From Streptomyces sp. S4.7 (GTDB taxonomy: Bacteria > Actinomycetota > Actinomycetes > Streptomycetales > Streptomycetaceae): 64,000 nucleotides of DNA. The notes under the pieces were generated by a model, which saw only the letters and a list, made by a program, of their open reading frames with translations, did not search any database and was not told the DNA's origin. This document shows, piece after piece, positions 8,353-19,011 of this stretch. The DNA lies in assembly GCF_010384365.1 (NCBI RefSeq), contig NZ_CP048397.1, positions 5,394,001 to 5,458,000 of the forward strand, in the 5' to 3' direction. The translations under genes and the position numbers were made by a program. The number at the start of each line of letters is the position of its first letter. Positions within the stretch are counted from its first letter, which is position 1.

Positions 8353-8720
8353 ACGGGCCGGGAGGGGAGTACGACGACAGCGCCGGCGCGTTACGTCCGT
8401 ACGTCATCACCAAAGGGCGCTCCCGGCCGAGCCGCAACACCATAAGCATCGAGACACTCCTCGTGGCGATCAGTCCTCCACGCGCCCTGCCGGTCTCGGC
8501 GACCAGGGAAGAACGCGCCCTGGTGCGGATGTGCGAGCGGCTGCTGTCCCTCGTGGAGGCGGCCGCCCATCTCGGTCTGCCGGTCAGCCTGGTGAAGGTA
8601 CTGGCGTCCGATCTGGTCGACAGCGGTCATCTCTCCGCCCGTTCGGGTGTCCCCAAAGCCGCCCTGCCCGACTCGCAACTCCTCCAGGAGGTACTGGATG
8701 GTCTCCGTCGGCTCCGCTGA
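8349..8720 (+). CDS. cvnC: DUF742 protein CvnC
   Basis: A 123-residue DUF742 protein, the third conservon component. The conserved LRPYVITKGR segment near the N-terminus is followed by a winged-helix-like region (HLGLPVSLVKVLASDLVDSGHL) and the C-terminal LLQEVLDGLRRL. In the studied S. coelicolor conservon, CvnC takes part in the membrane complex with A, B and D. It starts at ATG 8349, overlapping cvnB by ATGA, and its end overlaps cvnD by 23 bases. Codon 15 is TTA (8391-8393), the second bldA-dependent codon in this operon. Confidence 0.92.
   Translation: MNGPGGEYDDSAGALRPYVITKGRSRPSRNTISIETLLVAISPPRALPVSATREERALVRMCERLLSLVEAAAHLGLPVSLVKVLASDLVDSGHLSARSGVPKAALPDSQLLQEVLDGLRRLR
8391..8393 (+). 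other. TTA leucine codon in cvnC
   Basis: In-frame TTA for Leu15 in the motif ALRPYV, close to the start of the gene where stalling would be most effective. It is the second TTA in the operon. Confidence 0.9.
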
Positions 8721-9303
8721 CCGTTACTTGCCCGACACTGTCCAGCAGGCCGTCAAGATTCTCGTCGTGGGCGCGTTCGGCGTCGGCAAGACCACCCTGG
8801 TCGGCTCGGTCAGCGAGATCGAGCCCCTGCGCACCGAGGAGGTCATGACGCAGGCGAGCGTCGGTGTGGACGTCCTGGCCGGAATGAGTACGAAGACCAC
8901 GACCACCGTCGCGATGGACTTCGGCCGGATCACCCTCAACTCCCGCCTCGTGCTCTATCTGTTCGGGACGCCGGGACAGCGCCGCTTCTGGGATCTGTGG
9001 GAGGGGCTGGCGGAGGGCGCGCTCGGCGTGCTCGTCATCGTCGACACCCGCAGACTGGAGGACAGCTTCGACGTACTCGAACAACTGGAGCTGCGCGGAC
9101 TGCCGTTCGCGGTCGCGGTCAACGAGTTCCCCGACAGCGAGCGGTTCGGCGCGGAGGAACTGCGCGACGCGCTGGACCTGTTGCCCGAGACCCCGGTGAC
9201 GGTGTGCGACGCGCGTGACCACGCCTCGTCCGTCGACGCCCTGATCAGCCTGGTCGAGTACGTCTCGGTCGGCTCGGCACGCACCCCGGAGACCGCCTCA
9301 TGA
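8698..9303 (+). CDS. cvnD: Conservon small GTPase CvnD
   Basis: A 201-residue Ras-like GTP-binding protein, the fourth conservon component. The P-loop is GAFGVGKTT, the G3 region is LFGTPGQRRFWD, and a degenerate G4 (AVNEFPDS) replaces NKxD, as is usual in this family. CvnD is expected to switch between GDP and GTP in contact with CvnB and CvnA. The start is ATG 8698 with AGGAG seven bases upstream, inside the end of cvnC. Its stop overlaps the P450 start (ATGA at 9300). Confidence 0.92.
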   Translation: MVSVGSADRYLPDTVQQAVKILVVGAFGVGKTTLVGSVSEIEPLRTEEVMTQASVGVDVLAGMSTKTTTTVAMDFGRITLNSRLVLYLFGTPGQRRFWDLWEGLAEGALGVLVIVDTRRLEDSFDVLEQLELRGLPFAVAVNEFPDSERFGAEELRDALDLLPETPVTVCDARDHASSVDALISLVEYVSVGSARTPETAS

Positions 9304-10637
9304 GTTCGGCACCGCAGCCCGCCTCCGTACCGGGATCCGGTCCCTCGTCAGGATCAGGAGCAGTGTCCGAGCCGGCGCCCCCGCCGCGGTGCCCGGCGCA
9401 CCACTCGCACGGCGGCGGTACGGGACTGCTCCCGCTGTCCGCCGCGGTGGGCGCCCCCGACCCGCGCGCCGTCTACCGCGAACTCCGCGCCGAGTGGGGC
9501 AACGTGGCCAAGGTGGAGCTCGAACCGGGCGTCCCCGCCTGGCTCGTGATGGGCTACCGGGAACTGCTGACCATCACCCGCCAGGAGCAGATCTACTCCC
9601 GCGACGGCCGCAAGTGGCGCCATATGCACGACGGCGTCGTCTCGCCCGACTCGGGTCTCCTGCCGATGATGGGCTGGCGCGCCAACGTCATCGGCGCCGA
9701 CGGCGCCGAGCACCGTCGGCTGCGCAAACCGCTCGACGACGGCATCGCGCGGATCGACCAGCGCAAGGTCCGCCGCCATGTCGAGAAGATCTGCACCGAC
9801 CTGATCGCGGAGTTCTCCGAGCGCGGCAGCGCGGACCTGGTGAACGAGTACGCCACGATCGTCCCGATGCTCTCGCTCGCCTCGCTGTTCGGCCTCGACG
9901 CCGCCGAGGGACGGGAGTTGCTGGACGCGCTCATCGCGCTGTTCGGCAGCGCCGACGACTCACAGGCCGGCAACCGGCACTTCGAGGAGATCCTGCTCGA
10001 CACGGTGCGCGAGCGGCGGCGCAACCCGACCGACGACATGACGACGGTCTTCATCAACCACCCGAACCTCCGCAACGAGGCCGAGCGCCTCCAGTCCATC
10101 GTGGTGATGATCTCCGCCGGCAACGAGACCGTCACCGCCTGGATCTCGCACACGCTGCGCCTGATGCTCACGGACCCGAGGTTCGCCGCCCGGCTGCACG
10201 GCGGCCGGCTCGGTGTCGACGACGCGCTCGACCAGGCGCTGTGGCGCGACCCGCCGATGAACAACATGCCGGCCCGGTACGCCCTGCACGACACGGAGCT
10301 GGGCGGCCGGTTCATCCAGCGCGGCGACTGCCTGATCCTCGGCCACGCCGCCGCCAACGACGACCCCGCGATCCGCCCCGACGAAGGCGACGAGGAGCCC
10401 GGCAACCGCGCCCATCTCGCCTTCTCGGCCGGACCGCACGTCTGCCCGGCGCAGGTACCGGCGCGGCTGATCACCCGCACGGCGGTGAACACGGCGCTGA
10501 ACCTGCTGCCGGACATGAAGCTCGCCATCCCCGCCGAGGAGGTGACCTGGCGCCCGTCACCCTGGACGCGGGTCCCCCTCGCGCTCCCGGCACGGTTCTC
10601 CGCGGCCCGGATCCCGGTCCGCACCGGCCGGGGCTAG
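9300..10637 (+). CDS. Cytochrome P450 lacking the ExxR motif (CYP157-like)
   Basis: A 445-residue P450 coupled to cvnD by an ATGA overlap. The oxygen-binding helix I motif is ISAGNET (271-277), and the heme loop is FSAGPHVCPAQ, with Cys382 as the proximal ligand but Gln in place of the usual Gly two residues after the Cys-Pro-Ala. The K-helix ExxR is replaced by DQALW (311-315): the Glu is Asp and the Arg is Trp. Loss of ExxR is the known hallmark of the CYP157 family, which sits in conservons next to CYP154 genes, and the same pairing is seen here. A Pro/Ser-rich N-terminal 40 residues precedes the fold. Substrate and catalytic competence are unknown. Confidence 0.9.
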   Translation: MSSAPQPASVPGSGPSSGSGAVSEPAPPPRCPAHHSHGGGTGLLPLSAAVGAPDPRAVYRELRAEWGNVAKVELEPGVPAWLVMGYRELLTITRQEQIYSRDGRKWRHMHDGVVSPDSGLLPMMGWRANVIGADGAEHRRLRKPLDDGIARIDQRKVRRHVEKICTDLIAEFSERGSADLVNEYATIVPMLSLASLFGLDAAEGRELLDALIALFGSADDSQAGNRHFEEILLDTVRERRRNPTDDMTTVFINHPNLRNEAERLQSIVVMISAGNETVTAWISHTLRLMLTDPRFAARLHGGRLGVDDALDQALWRDPPMNNMPARYALHDTELGGRFIQRGDCLILGHAAANDDPAIRPDEGDEEPGNRAHLAFSAGPHVCPAQVPARLITRTAVNTALNLLPDMKLAIPAEEVTWRPSPWTRVPLALPARFSAARIPVRTGRG

Positions 10638-10744
10638 GGGCTGTCCCGCCGAACGGCCTGAGCGGCCCGAACGGCCGAAGTGGCCCGGCACCGGCGGGAC
10701 TTCCCCCAGATCACACCCACCAGCCCGAGTTCTGGAGAAGCGAC

Positions 10745-11998
10745 ATGACCACGCAAGCGGCGGCCTCGTCCGAGGCCGGCATACCGGTCGTCACCCTCGA
10801 CCCGCACGGCAGCGACCACCACGGCGAGGCGGCCAGGCTCCGCGAACTCGGCCCCGTGGTCCGTGTCGAGCTGCCCGGCGACGTCATGGCGTGGTCCGTG
10901 ACCGACCACGCCCTGCTGAACGACATGATCGCCGACCCGCGCTTCAGCAAGGACTGGCGCAACTGGAACGCCGTCCTGCGCGGCGAGATATCCGACGGCT
11001 GGCCGCTCATCGGCATGGTCAAGGTCACCAACATGGTCACCTCGGACGGCCAGGAGCACCGCAGGCTGCGGAAGTTGGTCACCCAGACGTTCACGCCCCG
11101 CCGGGTCCAGGAGCTGCGCCCGCGCATCGAGCAGATCGTGGGCGAGCTGCTGGACGCGCTGCCCACGCACGCGAACGCCGACGGCAGCGTCGACCTCCGC
11201 CGTCATTTCGCCCACCCGGTGCCCATGCGGGTGATCTGCGAACTGTTCGGCGTCCCCGAGCACGAGCGGCCCCGGCTCAAGGAGCTGATGGACAACATCT
11301 TCCGCTCCGACCTGGGACCGGAAGAAGTGACGGCCAGTCAGATCGAGCAGTATCAGCTCCTCGCACGGGTGGTCGACAACTGCCGAAGGAATCCCGGCGC
11401 CGACCTGACCAGCGCGCTCATCGCCGCCCGCGACGCGGACCCCGACTCGCTCAGCGAGGAGGAGCTGGTCGGCACACTGCTGCTGATGCTCTCCGCCGGT
11501 CAGGAGACCACGCTCAGCCTGATCACCAACGCCGTACGCGCGCTGCTCACCCACCCCGACCAGCGCGCCCTCGCCGAGCGGGGTGACGAGGCGGTGTGGG
11601 CGGACGTGGTCGAGGAGACCCTGCGCTGGGACGCCCCGATCGGCAACTTCCCCTTCCGCTACCCCCTGGAGGACGTGGAGATCGCGGGCGTACGCATCCC
11701 CAAGGGGGAGGCGATCATGGCCCCGTACAGCGCGGTCGGCCGCGACAGGGCCCAACACGGCGAATCCGCCGACGAGTTCGACATCACCCGGGAGCAGCGC
11801 AAGCACCTGGCGTTCAGCCACGGTCCGCACTTCTGCCTCGGCGCCCCGCTGGCCAGGCTCGAAGCGGCGCTGGCGATCCCCGCGGTGTTCGAGCGGTACC
11901 CGCAACTGGCGCTGGCCGTCGACCCGGCCGAACTGATCCCCGTGCCCTCGCTGTTCTCCAACAGCTCGGCCACACTGCCGGTACGTCTGGAAGCCTGA
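10745..11998 (+). CDS. Cytochrome P450, canonical (CYP154-like)
   Basis: A 417-residue soluble class I P450 with complete motifs: helix I LSAGQETT, ExxR in VVEETLRWD, and heme loop FSHGPHFCLGAPLARLEAA. It probably hydroxylates a small hydrophobic compound, using external ferredoxin, none of which is encoded nearby. The start is ATG 10745 after GGAGAAG; the frame is open far upstream but the start is clear. It lies 107 bases after the ExxR-less P450. The order cvnABCD-CYP157-like-CYP154-like matches known extended conservons, so it is likely under the same promoter and the same bldA control. Confidence 0.92.
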   Translation: MTTQAAASSEAGIPVVTLDPHGSDHHGEAARLRELGPVVRVELPGDVMAWSVTDHALLNDMIADPRFSKDWRNWNAVLRGEISDGWPLIGMVKVTNMVTSDGQEHRRLRKLVTQTFTPRRVQELRPRIEQIVGELLDALPTHANADGSVDLRRHFAHPVPMRVICELFGVPEHERPRLKELMDNIFRSDLGPEEVTASQIEQYQLLARVVDNCRRNPGADLTSALIAARDADPDSLSEEELVGTLLLMLSAGQETTLSLITNAVRALLTHPDQRALAERGDEAVWADVVEETLRWDAPIGNFPFRYPLEDVEIAGVRIPKGEAIMAPYSAVGRDRAQHGESADEFDITREQRKHLAFSHGPHFCLGAPLARLEAALAIPAVFERYPQLALAVDPAELIPVPSLFSNSSATLPVRLEA

Positions 11999-12073
11999 CC
12001 CGCACGCCCGGCGCCGGCCCGTCCGGCCGGAGCCCCACGGTGGACAGGGACGGCGGAACGAGAGGGCGGACCC

Positions 12074-12756
12074 ATGGCGAGCACGGCGGCGTACGACGAG
12101 ATCGCGGACTGGTACGAGCACGAATTCCTCGGGGCCACCGAGGAAGGGCACGCCGACCCGCTGGGGCTCGTCGACCTCATCGACGACCTGCTCGGCGAGG
12201 GCACCGGCCCCTGCCTGGAGATCGGCTGCGGCACCGGCATCCACGCCGCCCGCGTCCGGGCGCTCGGCCGGACCCCGTCGGCGTGGACCTCGCGGCCGGG
12301 ATGCCGGGCCACGCCCGCGGCCGGCTGCCGGTGGCGCGTGCCGACGCCGAGAGGCTGCCGTTCCGCGACGGATCGATGCCGGCGGTACTCGCGGTGATGG
12401 TGCACACCGACATGCCCGGCTATCCGGCGGTGCTCGAAGAGGTGGCGCGGGTGCTGCGCCCCGGCGGGGTGTTCGTGCACATCGGCGTCCACCCCTGCTT
12501 CTGCGGAGGCTTCGCCGACCGCGGCGACCCGGACAGGGTCGTCGTCCGGCCCGGCTGTCTCGACGGCCACTGGACGACGGAGTCCTGGACGGACCAGGGC
12601 CTGCGCGACAAGGTCGGCGCCACGCACCGTCCACTCCCGGAGCTGCTGCACGCCTTCCTGGACGCGGGCCTGGCGCCGGAACGGTTCGCCGAAGCCGGTG
12701 GTGCGACCCCCCTGGTCCTGGCGGCCAGGACCAGGTCGGCCGACCGAAAGCCGTAA
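12074..12756 (+). pseudogene. Class I SAM-dependent methyltransferase, split by a frameshift
   Basis: The first part (ATG 12074) reads MASTAAYDEIADWYEHEFLG... with the SAM motif CLEIGCGTGIHAARV and ALGRTP. Conserved sequence then continues in another frame (VGVDLAAGMPGHARGRLPVARADAERL, VLRPGGVFVHIG) to a stop at 12754-12756. The two parts join cleanly if one base is restored in the C-rich stretch at 12272-12277, giving a normal product of about 227 residues. As written, the first frame ends at 12397 after about 40 wrong residues. It is either a real loss-of-function mutation or a one-base sequencing error in a GC-rich run. It lies 75 bases after the second P450, so it may be part of that operon. 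Confidence 0.82.
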
Positions 12757-12861
12757 TGCAGATCATCATGAGTACGCGGTCGAGGTGCGCACCCCCGCGC
12801 CCCACGAACGTGTGAAACCGGGCCTGATGCCCGCTTCCGTGTCACTCCGCGCAACCGGCAT

Positions 12862-12873
12862 GCAATACATTGC
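12862..12873. promoter_or_regulatory. Palindrome upstream of ctaD
   Basis: GCAATACATTGC is a GCAAT/ATTGC inverted repeat in an unusually A/T-rich stretch 87 bases before the ctaD start. Its place suggests a promoter-proximal operator. No known consensus was matched. Confidence 0.3.
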
Positions 12874-12959
12874 GGGCGTAATCATCTTTGTTTGTCGTGG
12901 TTTGCCCTGCCGGCACAGGCGAGTTCGCTTTGGCGGTCGGTGACTGAACTGGAGTTGGT

Positions 12960-14729
12960 GTGGCCGCACAGCCCGGATTTGAGGTCGACGCCCCGCAGGA
13001 GAGTGACGACGACTCGTACGCGAACGAACTGCCGGTACGGCGCAAGAAACCCGGCACTGTCATCGTCAAGTGGCTGACCACCACCGACCACAAGACGATC
13101 GGCTCGCTCTACCTGATCACGTCGTTCGGCTTCTTCGTGATCGGCGGAGTGATGGCGCTGGTCATGCGCGCCGAGCTGGCCCGTCCCGGCATTCAGATCG
13201 TGTCGCCCGAGCAGTACAATCAGGCGTTCACGATGCACGGCACGATCATGTTGCTGTTGTTCGCGACACCGCTGTTCGCCGGATTCACCAACTGGATCAT
13301 GCCGCTCCAGCTCGGCGCTCCCGATGTGGCCTTCCCGCGGCTGAACATGTTCGCCTACTGGCTCTATCTGTTCGGCTCGGCCATCGCGGTGTCGGGCTTC
13401 ATCACCCCGCAGGGCACCCCCGACTTCGGCTGGACCGCCTATACGCCATTGTCGGACTCGGTGCGCTCGCCGGGTTTGGGCGGGGACCTGTGGATCATGG
13501 GTCTGACCTTCAACGGGTTCGGCACGATTCTCGGGGCGGTCAACTTCATCACCACGATTGTCTGTATGCGCGCGCCCGGCATGACGATGTTCCGGATGCC
13601 GATCTTCTGCTGGAACGTACTGCTGACGTCGGTGCTGGTGCTGCTCGCCTTCCCCGTCCTCGCCGGTGCGCTCCTCGCATTGGAGGCCGACCGGAAGTTC
13701 GGTGCACACATCTTCGACGCCGCCAACGGTGGCCCGTTGCTCTGGCAGCACCTCTTCTGGTTCTTCGGGCATCCGGAGGTGTACATCATCGCCCTGCCGT
13801 TCTTCGGGATCGTCACCGAGATCATTCCGGTGTTCAGCCGGAAGCCGGTCTTCGGCTACATCGGTCTGGTGGGCGCCACGATCGCCATCGCGGGTCTCTC
13901 CGCGACCGTCTGGGCCCACCATATGTTCGTCACCGGCGCTGTGCTGTTGCCGTTCTTCTCCTTCATGACATTCTTGATCGCGGTACCGACCGGGGTGAAG
14001 TTCTTCAACTGGATCGGCACGATGTGGAAAGGCTCGCTGTCCTTCGAGACACCGATGCTGTGGTCGATCGGATTCCTCGTCACCTTCCTCTTCGGTGGTC
14101 TGACGGGCGTCATCCTGGCGTCACCGCCGATGGACTTCCATGTCTCCGACTCGTACTTCGTGGTCGCCCATTTCCACTACGTCGTCTTCGGCACAGTGGT
14201 GTTCGCGATGTTCGCCGGATTCCATTTCTGGTGGCCGAAGATGACCGGCAAGATGCTCGACGAACGGCTCGGGAAGATCACCTTCTGGACGCTGTTCATC
14301 GGCTTCCACGGCACGTTCCTGGTGCAGCACTGGCTGGGCGCGGAGGGTATGCCGCGGCGCTACGCCGACTACCTCCACGCCGACGGCTTCACCACGCTGA
14401 ACACCATCTCCTCCATCAGCGCCTTCGTGCTGGGCCTGTCATTGCTGCCGTTTTTCTACAACGTCTGGAAGACCGCCAAGTACGGGAAGATGATCAAGGT
14501 GGACGACCCGTGGGGCTACGGCCGTTCGCTCGAATGGGCGACTTCGTGTCCGCCCCCGCGGCACAACTTCATCACGCTGCCCCGGATCCGCTCCGAGTCC
14601 CCGGCGTTCGACCTGCACCACCCGGAGGTGTCCGCCATCGAGGACGCGCACAACGAGGGCCGGCGGGACGTCGTGGAACCCGGCCAGGGCGTCGCCGCTC
14701 CACTGGGGGACGACAAGGGCGGGTCGTGA
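12960..14729 (+). CDS. ctaD: Cytochrome c oxidase subunit I
   Basis: The catalytic subunit of aa3-type cytochrome c oxidase, an integral membrane protein of 589 residues with about twelve membrane segments. Heme and copper ligands are all present: His93 (MHGTIM), His271 with the cross-linking Tyr275 (HPEVY), His320-His321, and His404 and His406 (HFHY). The start is GTG 12960 with GGAG seven bases upstream. No ctaC, ctaE or ctaF neighbours are present, so this is probably the second, isolated ctaD copy that many streptomycetes carry besides the main cta-qcr cluster. Leu is coded by TTG more often than in neighbouring genes, hinting at a different history. Confidence 0.96.
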   Translation: MAAQPGFEVDAPQESDDDSYANELPVRRKKPGTVIVKWLTTTDHKTIGSLYLITSFGFFVIGGVMALVMRAELARPGIQIVSPEQYNQAFTMHGTIMLLLFATPLFAGFTNWIMPLQLGAPDVAFPRLNMFAYWLYLFGSAIAVSGFITPQGTPDFGWTAYTPLSDSVRSPGLGGDLWIMGLTFNGFGTILGAVNFITTIVCMRAPGMTMFRMPIFCWNVLLTSVLVLLAFPVLAGALLALEADRKFGAHIFDAANGGPLLWQHLFWFFGHPEVYIIALPFFGIVTEIIPVFSRKPVFGYIGLVGATIAIAGLSATVWAHHMFVTGAVLLPFFSFMTFLIAVPTGVKFFNWIGTMWKGSLSFETPMLWSIGFLVTFLFGGLTGVILASPPMDFHVSDSYFVVAHFHYVVFGTVVFAMFAGFHFWWPKMTGKMLDERLGKITFWTLFIGFHGTFLVQHWLGAEGMPRRYADYLHADGFTTLNTISSISAFVLGLSLLPFFYNVWKTAKYGKMIKVDDPWGYGRSLEWATSCPPPRHNFITLPRIRSESPAFDLHHPEVSAIEDAHNEGRRDVVEPGQGVAAPLGDDKGGS

Positions 14730-15076
14730 CCGGCGAGTCGGCGCCGTCGCCCGGCGAGGCGTCTTCCGGCATCCAGCAGCTGGAGGGCTATCTGCTGGCG
14801 CAGAGCCGGGTGCGGGAGGCCCGTACGCACGCCGTGATCTTCGCCGACCGCATGCCCTGGCTGACCAGCGCGCAGCACGAGGAGGTCGTCAGCCTCTACA
14901 CCCAGGACCACATCGCGATGTCCCGCCGGGCGCTGGAGGCGGTGGTGGCACGCGCGGGTGAGCTGAGGACGGAGTACACGGCGCGCTACGAACTGCTCAA
15001 GCGCCGGCTGCTGTGCGCCTACCTCATCGTTGTGATGGGCCTCGGGTGCGTGTTCCTGTGGCACTTCCCGCGCTGA
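14726..15076 (+). CDS. Small C-terminally anchored protein coupled to ctaD
   Basis: A 116-residue protein of unknown function. The GTG start at 14726 overlaps the ctaD stop (GTGA), so the two are translationally coupled. Residues 15-95 form a charged helical region (QLEGYLLAQSRVREARTHA and following), and the last 20 residues form one membrane segment (LLCAYLIVVMGLGCVFLWHF), giving a C-tail anchor with the bulk in the cytoplasm. Its position suggests a role with the oxidase, such as assembly or a small accessory subunit, but no family was recognised. Confidence 0.72.
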   Translation: MTGESAPSPGEASSGIQQLEGYLLAQSRVREARTHAVIFADRMPWLTSAQHEEVVSLYTQDHIAMSRRALEAVVARAGELRTEYTARYELLKRRLLCAYLIVVMGLGCVFLWHFPR

Positions 15077-15090
15077 GGGTCCGGCCGGTT

Positions 15091-15109
15091 CGCCCCGGCG
15101 GACGGGGCG
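15091..15109. terminator. Hairpin between convergent genes
   Basis: CGCCCC and GGGGCG form a 6-bp stem around GGCGGAC in the 42-base gap between the plus-strand ctaD unit and the minus-strand DUF4396 gene. It may end both transcripts. Confidence 0.4.
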
Positions 15110-15118
15110 GGCCCGTGG

Positions 15119-15616
15119 TCAGTGCAGTGAGTGGACCACGGCGTGGCCCCTGCCCCGGCCGATCATCCACTTGTTGACCGGAGTGGTGATCAGGAAGGCG
15201 ACGGCGAAGCCGCCGAGGAGCGCGTACCAGAACAGCCCGTCGGACAGATGCGCGTCCATCGCTCCGGGAGTGAGCGCGATGATGCTGTTGTCGACGAGTT
15301 CCATGACGGCGATGGACACGGTGTCGGCGGCGAGCGCGATCTTGACCGCCGACTTCCAGTCGAGGCCCGCCCTGCGGACCGCGAACAGGGTGAAGGAGTA
15401 GCCGAAGACGAAGGCCAGGGAGATCGCCAGGACCATGGTGGGCACATTGCCCCACAGCAGGGCGGTACCGATGACCATGCCGAGGATCTCGCCGATGGCG
15501 CACCCGGTCAGACAGTGCACTGTCGCCTTGGCCGCCATGCCCCAGGACGCGCCACCGACGCCGCCCGTTCCGGCCGCCACGTGTCCCGCGTGCTCGCTGT
15601 GATCGCCGTGGTCCAT
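15119..15616 (-). CDS. His-rich DUF4396 membrane protein
   Basis: A 165-residue protein with a His/Asp-rich N-terminus (MDHGDHSEHAGH) that looks metal-binding, followed by a DUF4396 domain with about four membrane segments and the CxxGCxxGE-like CLTGCAIGE motif. DUF4396 has no firm function. The start is ATG at 15616, with GAGGT eight bases upstream; an in-frame ATG at 15631 is possible. A CsoR-type copper box lies 65-80 bases upstream, so a role in copper export, storage or tolerance is inferred from the His-rich tail and the operator together. Confidence 0.78.
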   Translation of the reverse strand: MDHGDHSEHAGHVAAGTGGVGGASWGMAAKATVHCLTGCAIGEILGMVIGTALLWGNVPTMVLAISLAFVFGYSFTLFAVRRAGLDWKSAVKIALAADTVSIAVMELVDNSIIALTPGAMDAHLSDGLFWYALLGGFAVAFLITTPVNKWMIGRGRGHAVVHSLH

Positions 15617-15680
15617 GGGTCTCGACCTCATTCCGGTTCCATCGGGAGGCCCCGTCGTGGCCCGACACGACTCGACTATG

Positions 15681-15695
15681 TACCCCCCTAGGGTA
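15681..15695. promoter_or_regulatory. CsoR-type copper operator
   Basis: TACCCCCCTAGGGTA is an inverted repeat that fits the streptomycete CsoR consensus of TACCC and GGGTA around a short GC centre. It lies upstream of the DUF4396 gene on the minus strand, 65 bases before its start. Copper would be expected to release CsoR and switch the gene on. Confidence 0.72.
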
Positions 15696-15753
15696 TAAGT
15701 CGCGGCTCCGGGACGCCCATCCGGATCCGCCGTGTCCTGGACCCGTCCGCTCC

Positions 15754-17136
<1,383 letters not shown>

Positions 17137-17220
17137 GGTGGAACTCCTTGCTGGTGGTAGACGCCGTTGTCTGCCGGGGTGGTGCGGAGAACGTACGTAC
17201 GAAGGTGGAACGGTGCGGGG

Positions 17221-17251
17221 CACCGCGCGCACCGGTCGGGTGCGCGCGGTG
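17221..17251 (-). terminator. Terminator hairpin after glyA
   Basis: A perfect 13-bp stem, CACCGCGCGCACC with GGTGCGCGCGGTG, around a 5-base loop, 19 bases past the glyA stop. It should end or attenuate the glycine operon before sdaA. Confidence 0.75.
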
Positions 17252-17269
17252 TTCCCTGGACCGGTGCGA

Positions 17270-18538
<1,269 letters not shown>

Positions 18539-18554
18539 CACAGTCCCTGGGGTC

Positions 18555-18932
18555 TCAGTTGCCGGAGAATTCCGTGTACTCGTCGGCGGAGAGCAGGTCC
18601 TTCGGCTCCTCCGCGACGCGTACCTTGAACAGCCAGCCGCCCTCGAAGGGTGCGGAGTTCACCAGCGAGGGGTCGTCCACGACGTCCTGGTTCGCCTCGG
18701 TGACCTCGCCCGTCACGGGGGAGTACAGGTCGCTGACCGACTTGGTCGACTCCAGCTCACCGCAGGTCTCACCCGCGGTCACCGTGTCACCGACCGCGGG
18801 GAGCTGGGCGTACACGACGTCGCCGAGGGCGTTCGCCGCGAACTCCGTGATACCGACCGTCGACACGCCGTCATCGGCGGTCGACAGCCACTCGTGCTCC
18901 TTGCTGTAGCGCAGCTGCTGGGGGTTGCTCAT
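18555..18932 (-). CDS. gcvH: Glycine cleavage system H protein
   Basis: The lipoyl carrier of the glycine cleavage complex, which shuttles the aminomethyl group between P, T and L proteins. It is 125 residues long, normal for the family, with the lipoylation site Lys64 in GELESTKSVSDLYSP. The start is ATG 18932 after AGGAG. It lies 79 bases after gcvT and 16 before glyA. The P protein gene (gcvP) is not in this window. Confidence 0.97.
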   Translation of the reverse strand: MSNPQQLRYSKEHEWLSTADDGVSTVGITEFAANALGDVVYAQLPAVGDTVTAGETCGELESTKSVSDLYSPVTGEVTEANQDVVDDPSLVNSAPFEGGWLFKVRVAEEPKDLLSADEYTEFSGN

Positions 18933-19011
18933 GTCGTGAATTCTCCTGTACGCGGGGGAGTGGTGGTGAACACGTGTCTTGCGGACTGAGATGCGGTGCG
19001 GTACCCGGCGG

